A stretch of 64,000 bases of DNA from Echiichthys vipera (lineage: Eukaryota > Chordata > Actinopteri > Perciformes > Trachinidae): contig OY829659.1 of assembly GCA_963691815.1 (NCBI GenBank), positions 5,396,015 to 5,460,014 of the forward strand, given 5' to 3'. Positions 12,401 to 21,034 of the stretch are shown here, in pieces; position 1 is the stretch's first letter; each line of letters starts with the position of its first letter. Both the position numbers and the translations under genes were made by a program. The notes beneath the pieces were generated by a model. That model ran no database searches. It saw only the letters and a list, made by a program, of their open reading frames with translations, and was not told the origin of the DNA.

Positions 12401-15400
12401 GGTGGAGTGTTTACTGCAGATTTGGTCGGATGAAAATATTCAAAAACAGTCGACAAGACGCACAAAAACTCCGAGGTCTATGGAAAGATTTGTAAACAAA
12501 GCCACACACGCGATCAATGCGTGTGACGTGTTACGGCGTGATGGCGTATGGACAGCAAGAAGCATCGGCCGAGGCACAGGCAGTGTGAGTACAAACGGGG
12601 CTGGGGCGCGGGGGGGAGAGGGAGGGGGGACAAGTACCCTAAAGTCCGGGTCTCGGTCCGGGAGGACAGTGTGATCACGCCCTAACTGGTGTGGAGATCC
12701 AGGTATTTAACCTCTCACAAGGCCGATGATGTCTTTTGAACCCTTTGTGCTCCAAGTGCCAACGACCGTCGTTAGAGTGACAGTCGTTGGTGGAAGTTGG
12801 TTTGGACTTGGTTAGTGCTCTATTGAGTCTGAACGACAGTCGTCGGAGTCACAGGAGGACATTTGTGAACAGTTGTTCTTTGAGGTTAGATTGTTGAATG
12901 AAGGGATGAAAGGGCAGCATTGTAAATTGGAGCTAAGTGAGTCTCAGACCTCCTCCTCTGTTTAGGGATGGTTTCTAGGATGTGGCGCAAAGCAACTGGA
13001 CTTTCCCCCAATATCTTTGTAATGACAGGATTGTGGGTCATACAGCAGCGGGAATTTCGCCACGTCAACAACGAGTCGTTTCCTCATCCACTGTTCTGCA
13101 CACAGGAGCGACAGTGAGAGATAAAAAGAGGAAGTAGATCTGCCACGGGAGCAGAGAAGAGCCGCTAGGGGAACAATGATGGGGGGAGGGCCTCAAAAAC
13201 AGATGCGCTTTACAGAGCCGGCGAAGCTGGACATGGGCCGGAACGTGCCCTGTGTCATCGATGCGTTTTAAGCCTTACCTCTACGTGATAGTCAGTTGGT
13301 CGGGCCATTAACGTCTTCATGGTTTTCTCCACATTCGTACCCATTTGCTGAATATACTTGGCATCTGTTTGAAAGAACAAGGAGTGTGCGTTAATCATCA
13401 GCATTACACACATCATCTACTAAACTACCTGAGCCATTTAGGTTTTCCTCTTTACTGCAAATGTTTCCTGAATGGCATTGAAAAGACAAATTCCTGGATG
13501 GTTGTGCATCTTACACTCTGTGAAGATAAGGTGAAGGGCTTTGAAGAGGACGTTCGGATGTCCCAGTTCTACGATGCGGTCACGGATCCCGTGTTCGCCC
13601 GTGTGCTTCAACCAATGAAGCGCTTCGTCCAAAACATCCTCGGAGCACTGCAGGAACATGAGCCGGGTAAGTATTGCAAAAGGAAAACCATTCAACGGTC
13701 TCTGTTTACCATTTCATAAGGCTATGACAGCGCATGTTAGTGTCCATTCGACTGTACGATGTTTTTGAGGTTTTGTTTTTGTATTCCTACACATTCACTG
13801 TGTTTTAATATTGCATTTGGTGTCTTTTAATTAAAATAAATAAACAAGGTATAAACAAAAAGTGTATTATTTCAAACCAAAAGCGAGAGAAAGAGGTAAT
13901 TCCTCTGCCATGAAGCAACTTTACTTTTATAGATTAGTTGATGCTCTTGAATGTTATTCACAATCCCTTTTCTGGACTTACCAAGTTAAACATGTTGCTT
14001 ATACAGACGACATGCCTCGCTAGGTCCCTCTTCACCTGAAACAGAGAACAAACAAGCAGTTTGGCGATAAATCATCATTTGCCCGACTGTCAAACACAAT
14101 CTGTTAATCTCTCCAGTGCCTAATAATACATGTAACCCCAGATGCACGGTTCCTGCACCTTCTCCGAAGTAAAATTCAAGTACTTTAAGGTGCATTTTCA
14201 GTCTTTTCCAGCACCTTAAAACTACACATTTGTATCCAGAACAATCCTCCAACGTAAAGTAAAGGTATAATTGCACTTGTTCATCACATTAAATTAGATG
14301 TTATTGTCCTGTAATGAACCAACATGATGTTTGGAGACAGCTTTCTACAAAAGGACGACACATGTGAGGAAAACTAACTCCACAGAAATATAATCACCAA
14401 CTATTCTGATCATCTGTTCGACATCAAAGTTATTTTTTCATGCAAAAATGTCAGAAAATGTGCAGATCTTCTTTTCTGTGTGTATCATATATGCCAGCAT
14501 CATGCAACAGAACATTTCAAGCATATAACAGGACATTTTAAGCACTTTATTCTAATTTCAAAACTTGAAAACACCACACTAAAATTCAAGTGTTTGCTGC
14601 ATTATGATCCCAAAATAAGTAACTACGTAGTCGACTTACGGTCCCGTTCTCCAGGGCTCTGAAGATGGCTTCCACGGTCTCGATCTTGTCCAGGTGTCTC
14701 ATACTTAGATCCGTACTACTAGAAGGAGACAGTAACAAACTCCGTAAACGTCCAAGCATTGACGATAAGAAGGTTTTATAAATTGAGGTTTACAAAAAAT
14801 GTGTATTTAGACCCTGATCATGACTTACACCGGGTCAATGAGACCTATGTTTAAAGCCCAGATGACAGTAGAGCTGGGCTGCTCCCGCTGGAGCAGGATG
14901 GGAAGCCAGAAGGCACAAACTTGCATTCGCTCCCCAGCTTCTCTTCTGGTATCTTCAGGGATGCGACTCCATCGTTCATAAGTCTCTTCTAAAAAACAAA
15001 AAAGCAAAACATGCAGGAAATACACTTAGTTTTTGCCTGAGAGCAGCATCGGGAACAACTTAGGGATGTGCGGTATAAATGGTTTAGACTGTAGGGCGGC
15101 AGGATTTTGACTCTACCGTGTAACCGGCAGAGCACCTCTGACGCTACCACACAATGCCTGCTGATCCGGCCCACGGGAGAAGATTCACTGGCCCTTTGAG
15201 TAGAAGCCTTGGTGAAAAAGTAATTCATGGCCATAGTGGCCGATGCTGACTGCTGCCCTCTCTCGCATCTCAGTGCAACTGTCTCAGCGGATGTTTGGGA
15301 AAATTAGTCAATAAGGGTCAATCAAGAAAGACGAAGAAGCAACAAGATCGGCTTTCTCCGTGTGAGTTTATTCCAAAATCATTTCCTTGCAAGGAAAGCC

Positions 15401-17232
15401 GCCTTCAAACCCCAGCACGAACGTCTCCCGTCTGCAAGAGCGCCCCCACGGTCAGATTCTGTAGAGTTTAAGGGCGCACTCACACTGTCCTTCCGTACCG
15501 TGCCCCAGGACGTTTCGCCGCTAAAGTCTAGTTTGTTTGACCAGTGTGAGTGCAACCATACGGCGCCTAGGCTTGCCTCCCAGATTTGTAAAAGAAACGG
15601 CGCATTGCGATGACGTCATCACTGCGTGTGACGTATTACGGCGTGATGACGTATAGGCAGCAAGAAGCATTCACCGAGGCCCAGGTAGTGTGAGTAGCAC
15701 GGGGCACAGTACGGATGGACAGTGTGAGTGCGCCCTTAAATACAGAAAGTGCAAAACAGCCCAGCGTGCATGACGTGTACAGGGCGCAAGGCCGACTTGT
15801 CCTGTGCTTTGAGTCTTGTATCACAGGATAAAGGGAAGTATCTTCACTAGATACACAGGGCTGTACGTTGCATGCAAAGATAGAGAAAACTTCTGCATCA
15901 GGAGGAGATAAGGAGTGTGTTTTAAAACCTAAGACATGTTCATTGTAATTCCTGTCACACACGCGTCAAATACAATAGTCTGTATTCACTTAACGTATTA
16001 TTATCACATTTAATAAGATGTTATTGTCCTGTAATCATCCAACATGATGTTTGGAGACAGCTTTCTACAGAAGGACGGCAAATGTGAGGAAAACTAACTC
16101 AACAGAAATATAATCCCCAACTATTCTGATCATCAGTTCAACATCAAAGTGATTTTTTCATGCAAAAATGTCACAAAATGTTGTTTTTAGCCTTAAAATG
16201 TGCAGATTTTATTTTCTCTGTTTTATATCATGTATGACATCATCATATAAACTTACATTTCAAGCACTTTATCTGAAAATCAAAGCACTTTTCAAACCTT
16301 GGAAGCACACCACACTAAAAAAGTAAGTGTTTTCAAGGGTTGGCCGCACCCGTAAGGACCCTGTCTAATGCCAGGTGTGAACTGACGTACTTAGAGGACG
16401 CATGTTAATGCCGGGTCTCAGGGCCTGAGGGGGTACACGTCTGTAGTAACACTGATATGAAAATTGTCTTAAGTACCTACGGCAATAAAAAAAGACCAAA
16501 CGGGATTGGCGATTGAACGAGTTGAGGTGCGACTCCCTGCTGGGTTGGGCTCTCCTCACAAAAGCACGCTAGACAAAAGTCTGCAATTCAGATCAAAGAC
16601 TTGTCTCAACAGAGGGCTGTGACAGTGATGCGGTGACTCAAAAGTGCAGCATGCACGCAACGCAGAACCAAGCGCTCCGCCCAGAAACGTGTGACTTTCC
16701 CCGCCTCATTAGGACGAGCGCCAAGTGAAACAACGGAGCTGCCTCCAGGTTCCCATCAGCTACAACAGAGAAAGATGTGTGTACGAAAGGAGGGCGCTGT
16801 GTCGGCATCGCCCCACCTTAGTGAATATAAAACACACCCAACATGTTTCTCCACTTTTCACCATTTAAATTCTTGCTCCGAAAGATGCAATGTTGGTTAT
16901 TCTGTCAAAACGTGGTGAAATACCAACGTAAGAGGAGATAAATACCATCCAAGCCCAGTGGTTTATACAATAACGTGGTCACACATCGTGGTGCTGGGTA
17001 TGAATATAAATAAAGATCCTTACCTGATGGACGGAGGGCAATCGTCGAATTGTTTTGGGACAAAAGTCGCTGTGTGGAACAAAAAAACACAATTTATCAG
17101 TGACATTTATACAGAAAACAATCAGAATAATGCTCTAAATTTGATTATTGGTTAAAAACTCACAGCGCTCATTCGATGTGTGATGCTTCCCCACTCAAAG
17201 TCCAAGTCAGAATCAGAGTCCGAGTCCGACAT
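499..17232 (-). CDS. ttc3: TTC3 (TPR/RING E3 ubiquitin ligase), 5' part, 19 coding exons
   Basis: TTC3 is a cytoplasmic E3 ubiquitin ligase; in mammals it is reported to target phosphorylated AKT. Coding exons, 5' to 3' on the minus strand: 17164-17232 (exon to 17243), 17024-17069, 14829-14988, 14640-14718, 13982-14035, 13515-13647, 13279-13364, 11292-11386, 10323-10385, 9953-10007, 8248-8410, 6959-7056, 5504-5534, 4044-4104, 2897-2981, 2399-2551, 918-998, 721-830, 499-625. They sum to 1749 nt (583 codons) with matching phases. Fragments match vertebrate TTC3: YGNRALCY, NDGKRAT, CKDNPEGVKDL, IGQPE, LTWPLTKDIV. The N-terminus is acidic (MSDSDSDSDLDFEWG). The C-terminal RING lies beyond base 1. 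The small exons 5504-5534 and 4044-4104 (weak donor GTTCGT) are the least certain. Confidence 0.9.
1000..2398. other. ttc3 intron, no clear element
   Basis: This 1.4-kb intron lies between exons 2399-2551 and 918-998. I see no coding exon and no repeat with recognisable ends. Open frames around 1562-1905 have no splice context or recognisable family. Confidence 0.4.
3013..3380. mobile_element. hAT-type MITE with perfect 8-bp target duplication
   Basis: The element begins CAGGGATGTCAAAGTCAA and ends with the imperfect reverse complement (TTGACTTTGACACCCATG). It is flanked on both sides by AGCTATAC (3005-3012 and 3381-3388). An 8-bp duplication with CAGGG-like terminal inverted repeats is the signature of hAT transposons. 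At 368 bp with no transposase it is non-autonomous. It sits in the ttc3 intron downstream of exon 2897-2981. Confidence 0.85.
4476..5199 (+). mobile_element. Tigger/pogo-like DNA transposon remnant
   Basis: Terminal inverted repeats CCGTAATTTCCAGACTATAA (left) and the complement of GTCCGGAAATTACGG (right) are flanked by TA dinucleotides, as expected for the Tc1/mariner group. The repeat motif (cttatagtc/gtgcggctttt) recurs internally near 5094-5120 and 5160-5180. Inside is a 44-residue open frame at 4703-4837 with a helix-turn-helix-like start found in Tigger-type transposases. It runs into a stop, so only a stub remains. Confidence 0.7.
4703..4837 (+). pseudogene. Truncated transposase DNA-binding domain
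   Basis: This 44-aa frame opens MENKRRSAYDAAFKLKAIDL, then AVKEGNGAAARTLDINE. The pattern (basic start, AFKLKAI helix, GNxAAARTLxIN) resembles the N-terminal DNA-binding domain of Tigger/pogo-like transposases in fish. The rest of the transposase is absent. It lies inside the TIR-bounded element at 4476-5199 and is not a host gene. Confidence 0.6.
6071..6671 (-). mobile_element. PIF/Harbinger-like MITE, copy A
   Basis: The 601-bp element is bounded by GGGGCTGCTCACACTGTCC and the complement of GGACAGTGTGAGCACGCTG, with TAA on both sides (6068-6070 and 6672-6674). On the minus strand it holds a broken frame reading KGSRWCDAEVECLLQIWS, the start of the Myb/SANT-like protein that accompanies Harbinger transposases. 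It carries a TGACGTCA palindrome at 6223-6230. It lies in a ttc3 intron. Confidence 0.75.
7340..7960. repeat. Interspersed repeat with 59-bp direct repeats and inverted segment
   Basis: A segment of about 59 bp (GCTTCTGCG..GAACGGTGCTC.. to CGTAAGATTT) occurs at 7518-7576 and again at 7891-7949. Between them, 7797-7835 carries partial reverse complements (gccatacagt, cttacggatta). The part at 7580-7770 matches 60950-61130 (acctacg.agca.gtgc..acgc.tgac, ggttaac, actgaaggagt/actaaaggagt), so this is a dispersed family. I cannot name it. Confidence 0.6.
8577..9650. repeat. 21-bp minisatellite in ttc3 intron
   Basis: Tandem array of a 21-bp unit, CATGGTTATTTCTAATGTTA plus A, with variants (TATGCTGTA, TCTGCTGTA) in blocks. 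It is degenerate at 8577-8870 and regular at 8870-9650, about 50 units in all. Because 21 is a multiple of three and the unit lacks stops in some frames, both strands stay open (plus: MVISNVN; minus: NNHVNIR). It lies inside the ttc3 intron between exons 9953-10007 and 8248-8410, so these frames are not expected to be translated. Confidence 0.95.
10458..11050 (-). mobile_element. PIF/Harbinger-like MITE, copy B
   Basis: The 593-bp element is bounded by GGGCGCACTCCCACTGTCC and its complement GGACAGTGTGAGTGCGCCC. The flanks are TCA (left) and TTA (right), a degraded 3-bp duplication. On the minus strand it has the KGSRWCDAEVECLLQIWS start of a Myb/SANT-like protein, followed by frameshifts. TGACGTCA lies at 10610-10617. 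It is close kin to copies A, C and F. Confidence 0.75.
11850..12975 (-). mobile_element. Penelope-like retroelement 3' fragment, copy 1 (interrupted)
   Basis: 11850-12077 and 12683-12975 match the copy at 39290-39995. Shared features include cacctctcatccaagaggct, the GGGACTGGACCAGGACCAGG tandem repeat (here about 11965-12072), the ctggtgtggagat block, and a minus-strand remnant of the GIY-YIG region next to YNAALSSLHS. A 605-bp Harbinger MITE (12078-12682) splits it. Penelope elements encode a reverse transcriptase and a GIY-YIG endonuclease; only the far 3' part remains. Confidence 0.7.
12078..12682 (+). mobile_element. PIF/Harbinger-like MITE, copy C, nested in Penelope copy 1
   Basis: The 605-bp element starts GAGCGTGCTCACACTATCC and ends GGACAGTGTGATCACGCCC, flanked by TAA on each side (12075-12077, 12683-12685). 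The second Penelope copy (near 39470) carries the uninterrupted site, so both ends and the 3-bp duplication are supported by an empty-site comparison. It is in the opposite orientation to A, B and F: the SANT-like frame (VVKGSRWCGAEVECLLQIWS) reads on the plus strand from about 12366. Confidence 0.85.
14283..14600. repeat. Duplicated intronic segment, copy 1
   Basis: About 320 bp here align with 15998-16325. Shared blocks include agatgttattgtcctgtaat, aacatgatgtttggagacag, ctttctacAaaAggacg and aactattctgatcat. Differences are scattered point changes and short indels. I see no terminal inverted repeats, so it may be a local segmental duplication or two copies of an unnamed dispersed repeat. 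Confidence 0.75.
15472..15735. mobile_element. PIF/Harbinger-like MITE, copy D (short form)
   Basis: The 264-bp internally deleted relative has intact ends (GGGCGCACTCACACTGTCC and its perfect complement). The flank is TTTAA on the left and TTAAA on the right. It keeps TGACGTCA at 15611-15618 but has lost the SANT-like frame. It lies in a ttc3 intron. Confidence 0.75.
15998..16325. repeat. Duplicated intronic segment, copy 2
   Basis: This is the partner of 14283-14600 in direct orientation, about 1.7 kb away in the same ttc3 intron series. The match covers the same blocks and ends near the 'aagtgttttcaagg' motif. Confidence 0.75.
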
Positions 17233-18135
17233 TTTGCACAAATCTGTAAGAAAGTGTGTGTTAAAACAAATCTGTGAAACATGCTGCAGGGGATTAGATT
17301 TAAATGTCGCAGGCTGCCGATTTTAATTTGTTTTACTTTATGAAAATCAACAAAGAGAGACTCTTTCCTGTAATCTACTTCAGCAAATATCACAATGTGT
17401 GTTTTTTTTTATTGCTGTTAAAGTTCAATTATCAGACAGTAAAAGCAGACGTGACAGGGAGTTCACTGTGTCAGATTATCAAAGAAGCAGGTTTCAGATC
17501 TCTAAAAGTTAGTGACGACCTGAAGAGTGAAAAGCACATTCTCTAATCTGTCACAATTTAATCAGCATCAGACAAACGTCAGGAACAATGACAATCAATC
17601 CATCAATTACAATCATTTTTGTTGTATAAGTGTACAGCTAGACCTGTTTCAGCTTATTCGCAGAGCTGAAATTTGTGTGTCTATTAATGAAATCGCTAGA
17701 AAATCAACCTCTGTTTAGCATTTACCTATTTAACTGATTAGAGACAGAGCGCTATCATCGGCCGATATTTGCGTCGCCCCTCTCCTACCTCGCACCGCAT
17801 GTTTGTGGAGACCCTGGTGCTAAACCACTCGCAGACGACCTGATTCTGGGTCAGGGTTTCGTGCGTAGCAGAGCAGCTCCCTCGCTGCGATCTATTGAAA
17901 GTCATCCCTCGTCTACCCCGATCTAACACGCCAGAGGCCGTTCACCTTTTTAACACCTTATCCCACCATTTTAAAGATATTTGAACCCATTTATGCCATT
18001 TTTAAAATTCTATTTTAGTGTTTTATTTGCTCAATAATGTCCACTTTTACCAGACGGTTGCTCGACGCTTCAGTTCCTCTATTATTTTTTGTCTATTTTG
18101 ATGTATGTACTCCTGTTTTATAGATATATATATAT

Positions 18136-18572
18136 GAAGAGCTCTTTTCCAAAACGAGATAAAATCCAAATTTTAAAACAATGAGTGTGTCATGCCACTT
18201 TGCTGTAAACAGAACCTTTTCACTGCTTCATCAGTGTTTCTGCCACATCTCTATATTTCACTGTTTAAAATGGTCTCAAGATGCAGTTCCTTTCCAAACT
18301 GCGACCAGCGCCAAACCTTTTTTTAGCCTAAATGCCATACGTCCTCTCGACCAATCAGAATTCAGTGAGCGTTCTATGCGATCCAACATGGCGGCGCTCT
18401 GAAGCGGGAGAGTTTTTTGTCTTGTCCGTCCGTTCAACATGTTCAGACTGAGCCATGAACCATTTTGACAAGATAAATTCAATATTAACCAAATGTGTGG
18501 GTCTGGGTAAAAAATGTAATTTTCCTGAAAACTATTAAAATGGATTTATAGCGTTTTGGAAAAGAGCTCCTC
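18136..18572. mobile_element. MITE with 21-bp terminal inverted repeats
   Basis: The left end GAAGAGCTCTTTTCCAAAACG is mirrored by CGTTTTGGAAAAGAGCTCCTC on the right, 437 bp apart. Both ends are embedded in TA-rich flanks (tatatata), so the target duplication cannot be read. There is no transposase. The superfamily is undetermined. It lies in ttc3 intron 1. Confidence 0.7.
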
Positions 18573-20243
18573 ATATATAAATACACACGTTTTACTATTG
18601 CCATTTACTAAAGTAGACAATTGTAACATTATGCCTGAGGTATTAATGAACATCTGTATGCTTTTCTTTTACTTATATAAAATCTGTAATTTACTGAACC
18701 ATGCTTCACAGTCACACCGATGACTGGACAATTTAGAAATCTGGCTCAAACATTTGAAAAATCTAACGACAAAAACAAAAGGTCCTTATAAAACAATTTA
18801 TTTGCTGCATTTTAAATCACGCCAACATTAATTATATTCACTTTTATCTTGTGAGAGAGTGAAAGTGTCACATCAAAAACCCGTACATCTCTGTAACATG
18901 TAAGAAAAGTAACGTTTATATTGAATGTTTTCAGTAAAAACCCAAAGTAAATACCGAAACATGACTGGACATGTTTGTGTGTTTGGGATGACTGGAGCAA
19001 AGAGGGAAGGCGTGTTAACGTAATGACGCAGTGACACGTCACGAGTCATCGTATTGTTACATTTTCATCTTTAAAGTCAGAAATTAGAGAATTACACCTC
19101 AAGCTTTTACACAACATCTATCCTACTAATGCAGACGTATCCACATGTTCTGACATTGGTGAAAACCGTTCCTCCTGTTAAAAGATAAAGAAAGTATCAT
19201 CCATTTATTTTACAAGCGTCCATTTTTTATGACCTTCTGGAAAGATCTGGAAAGTTTCCTTTTGGCTAAAACTACAGTTAGGTATAACTTTGATGAGAAA
19301 CTTATTATGTTTGGCTCCTGCTCTCACAATAATACATTTAACATACTTAGCCTCTTCATATTACAGGTAAACTCCATAAACATAAAGTCTAAATGTCCAA
19401 GGCAAACGTCACCTTCATTCACATTATTTTTTTATTGAATTAATCTATAAAGAGTCTGTAATGTGTTGAATCCAACAAAAAAGGTTTATCAGCTATTTAA
19501 TTTTATTCAAAGCACATTCAGTGAACTTGTCTGCCCTTTATAACACGCCCTATATATTTAAATTAGTATTTATTTATTTGAATTTCCTTTTAAAAATGTA
19601 TTTATTTATTAGAACTATTGATTTATTTACTTATTTTTTTGTCGTTTCCATACTTCTTATATCATTTATCTACTATATAGTATTTATTTAAATGTTTTGA
19701 TAATGTCCTATTGTTTTTTGTTCCTTTTGTCAATTGTTTACACTATTTAATGATAAATAAAGTTTAATAATAATTATAATAATAATAAAAATGTAATTTA
19801 AAACAGTAAACAAATCAGAAGAGATACATTATTGGTCGACTATTTTCCCTTAATGATTAATAATTAAAAATAATAATAATTTTAAATGTTTTTTCAGCAA
19901 TAACACACGTATATCTCAGGAGTGACGTCATCCAGCTAACGCCACTCCCTGATTGGTTGTTATGATGTTAGCATGTTTAGCCTGTTAGCTCACCTACGTC
20001 GCATTGTTAAATCTTGCGTTAAAGCGCAAAGTTGCGAACTAGTTACGTAAAAATATGAAGTCACAACAAAAGCAGCGTTATTGCGTATTTGTAACATGAC
20101 GTGGCTTTAGTTTAACAGCGTTTAATTCACGCTACTACACTTTTTAATTTCAGCGCGACGCGAGCATCAGACACTCGAGCACAGTTTAAACAGATAAAAC
20201 TACAAACGCAGGTGAAAGTTCCGTGTTTGGTAACAGCTCTTAC
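18573..20243. other. Rest of ttc3 intron 1, AT-rich
   Basis: I see no exon or bounded element here. 19500-19920 is AT-rich with low complexity. The only motif of note is the CRE palindrome at 19923-19930, followed by an inverted CCAAT motif (tgattggttg) near 19951-19960. Confidence 0.4.
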
Positions 20244-20335
20244 CTGGAGACAACTATTGTTCAAACACCAGCCGCTGCTCCGGGCTCGTCCTGTTCATAT
20301 TAGTGTGCGGAAGTTAGAAGTGGTCACGCAGCGCC
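20244..20335 (-). other. ttc3: ttc3 non-coding exon 1 (5' UTR)
   Basis: A strong donor on the minus strand (AG|GTAAGAGC) ends an exon at 20244. The only downstream ttc3 exon without an upstream coding partner is 17164-17243, which opens with an acceptor and has its ATG 12 nt in. A non-coding first exon here fits. The upstream limit is inferred from the promoter motifs; the transcription start is not visible. Confidence 0.55.
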
Positions 20336-20462
20336 GCGTGTCATCAGCTCGCACCAAAGGAAGGGGGCGGTTTAAAAAAACTACGATTTCTTCTTCTTCT
20401 AATGTATTTCCGGTTTTCACGCAACGATTTCCGCCCCCATTGGCCAGTGACTTCCGGTTTGT
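20336..20462 (-). promoter_or_regulatory. Putative ttc3 core promoter
   Basis: Read on the minus strand, this GC-rich stretch holds an ETS-type site (ACCGGAAGT, about 20451-20459), a CCAAT box (about 20437-20441), a GC box (GGGGGCGG) and a second ETS-like site (ACCGGAAAT), just upstream of the inferred exon 1. The flanks at 20470-21030 are very AT-rich. TATA-less ETS/CCAAT promoters are typical of broadly expressed genes. A palindromic CRE (TGACGTCA) lies at 19923-19930, inside intron 1. Confidence 0.5.
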
Positions 20463-21034
20463 GTGTTTTTTTAATTTTGATTTATTGATTCGTTCTTTCT
20501 TACATTATATATATATATGTATTGATAATTCAAATCTATAAAATAATTCTAAAAAATGTAAAAATAATAATAATTATAAGCATTTTTATGTATCTTCACA
20601 TTTATTTGTTGATTTATTTCTGTACATATTAATTAATATATTACATATATTACAATTAAATACAAAATCATCAGAAAAAGTAATTTATATTTAGAAAATA
20701 AATAAAATATCTTTATTCTCATTGGACAAGTAAAAAAAGATTAATATATATATATCGGAAAATAAATCTATACAGAAGCAAATTAAGAAGAATAGATTAA
20801 TGTGAAAACAAATTAATTATTATAATTATTTACAAATTTATTCTTGTTTTATTTTTCTACATTTATTTCCTCATTCCTCCACAGATTTATACTCTTTACG
20901 GCACTCTTACGACTAGTTTAATTTACATCTAAACATCAGATTTAATAATCTCTTTATGAGTAAATCCGTAAAGTAACTGAAGCAGTCAAACGTGGAGGAG
21001 CAGAAGTATAAAAAGACACTTTTTAATTAAATGT

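Noticed and set aside
15472..15735. piggyBac origin for the MITE family, because copy D is flanked by TTAA on both sides
   Set aside because: Copies A, C and E are flanked by TAA or TAG and lack TTAA, the empty site for C is compatible with a 3-bp duplication, and the SANT-like frame fits Harbinger.
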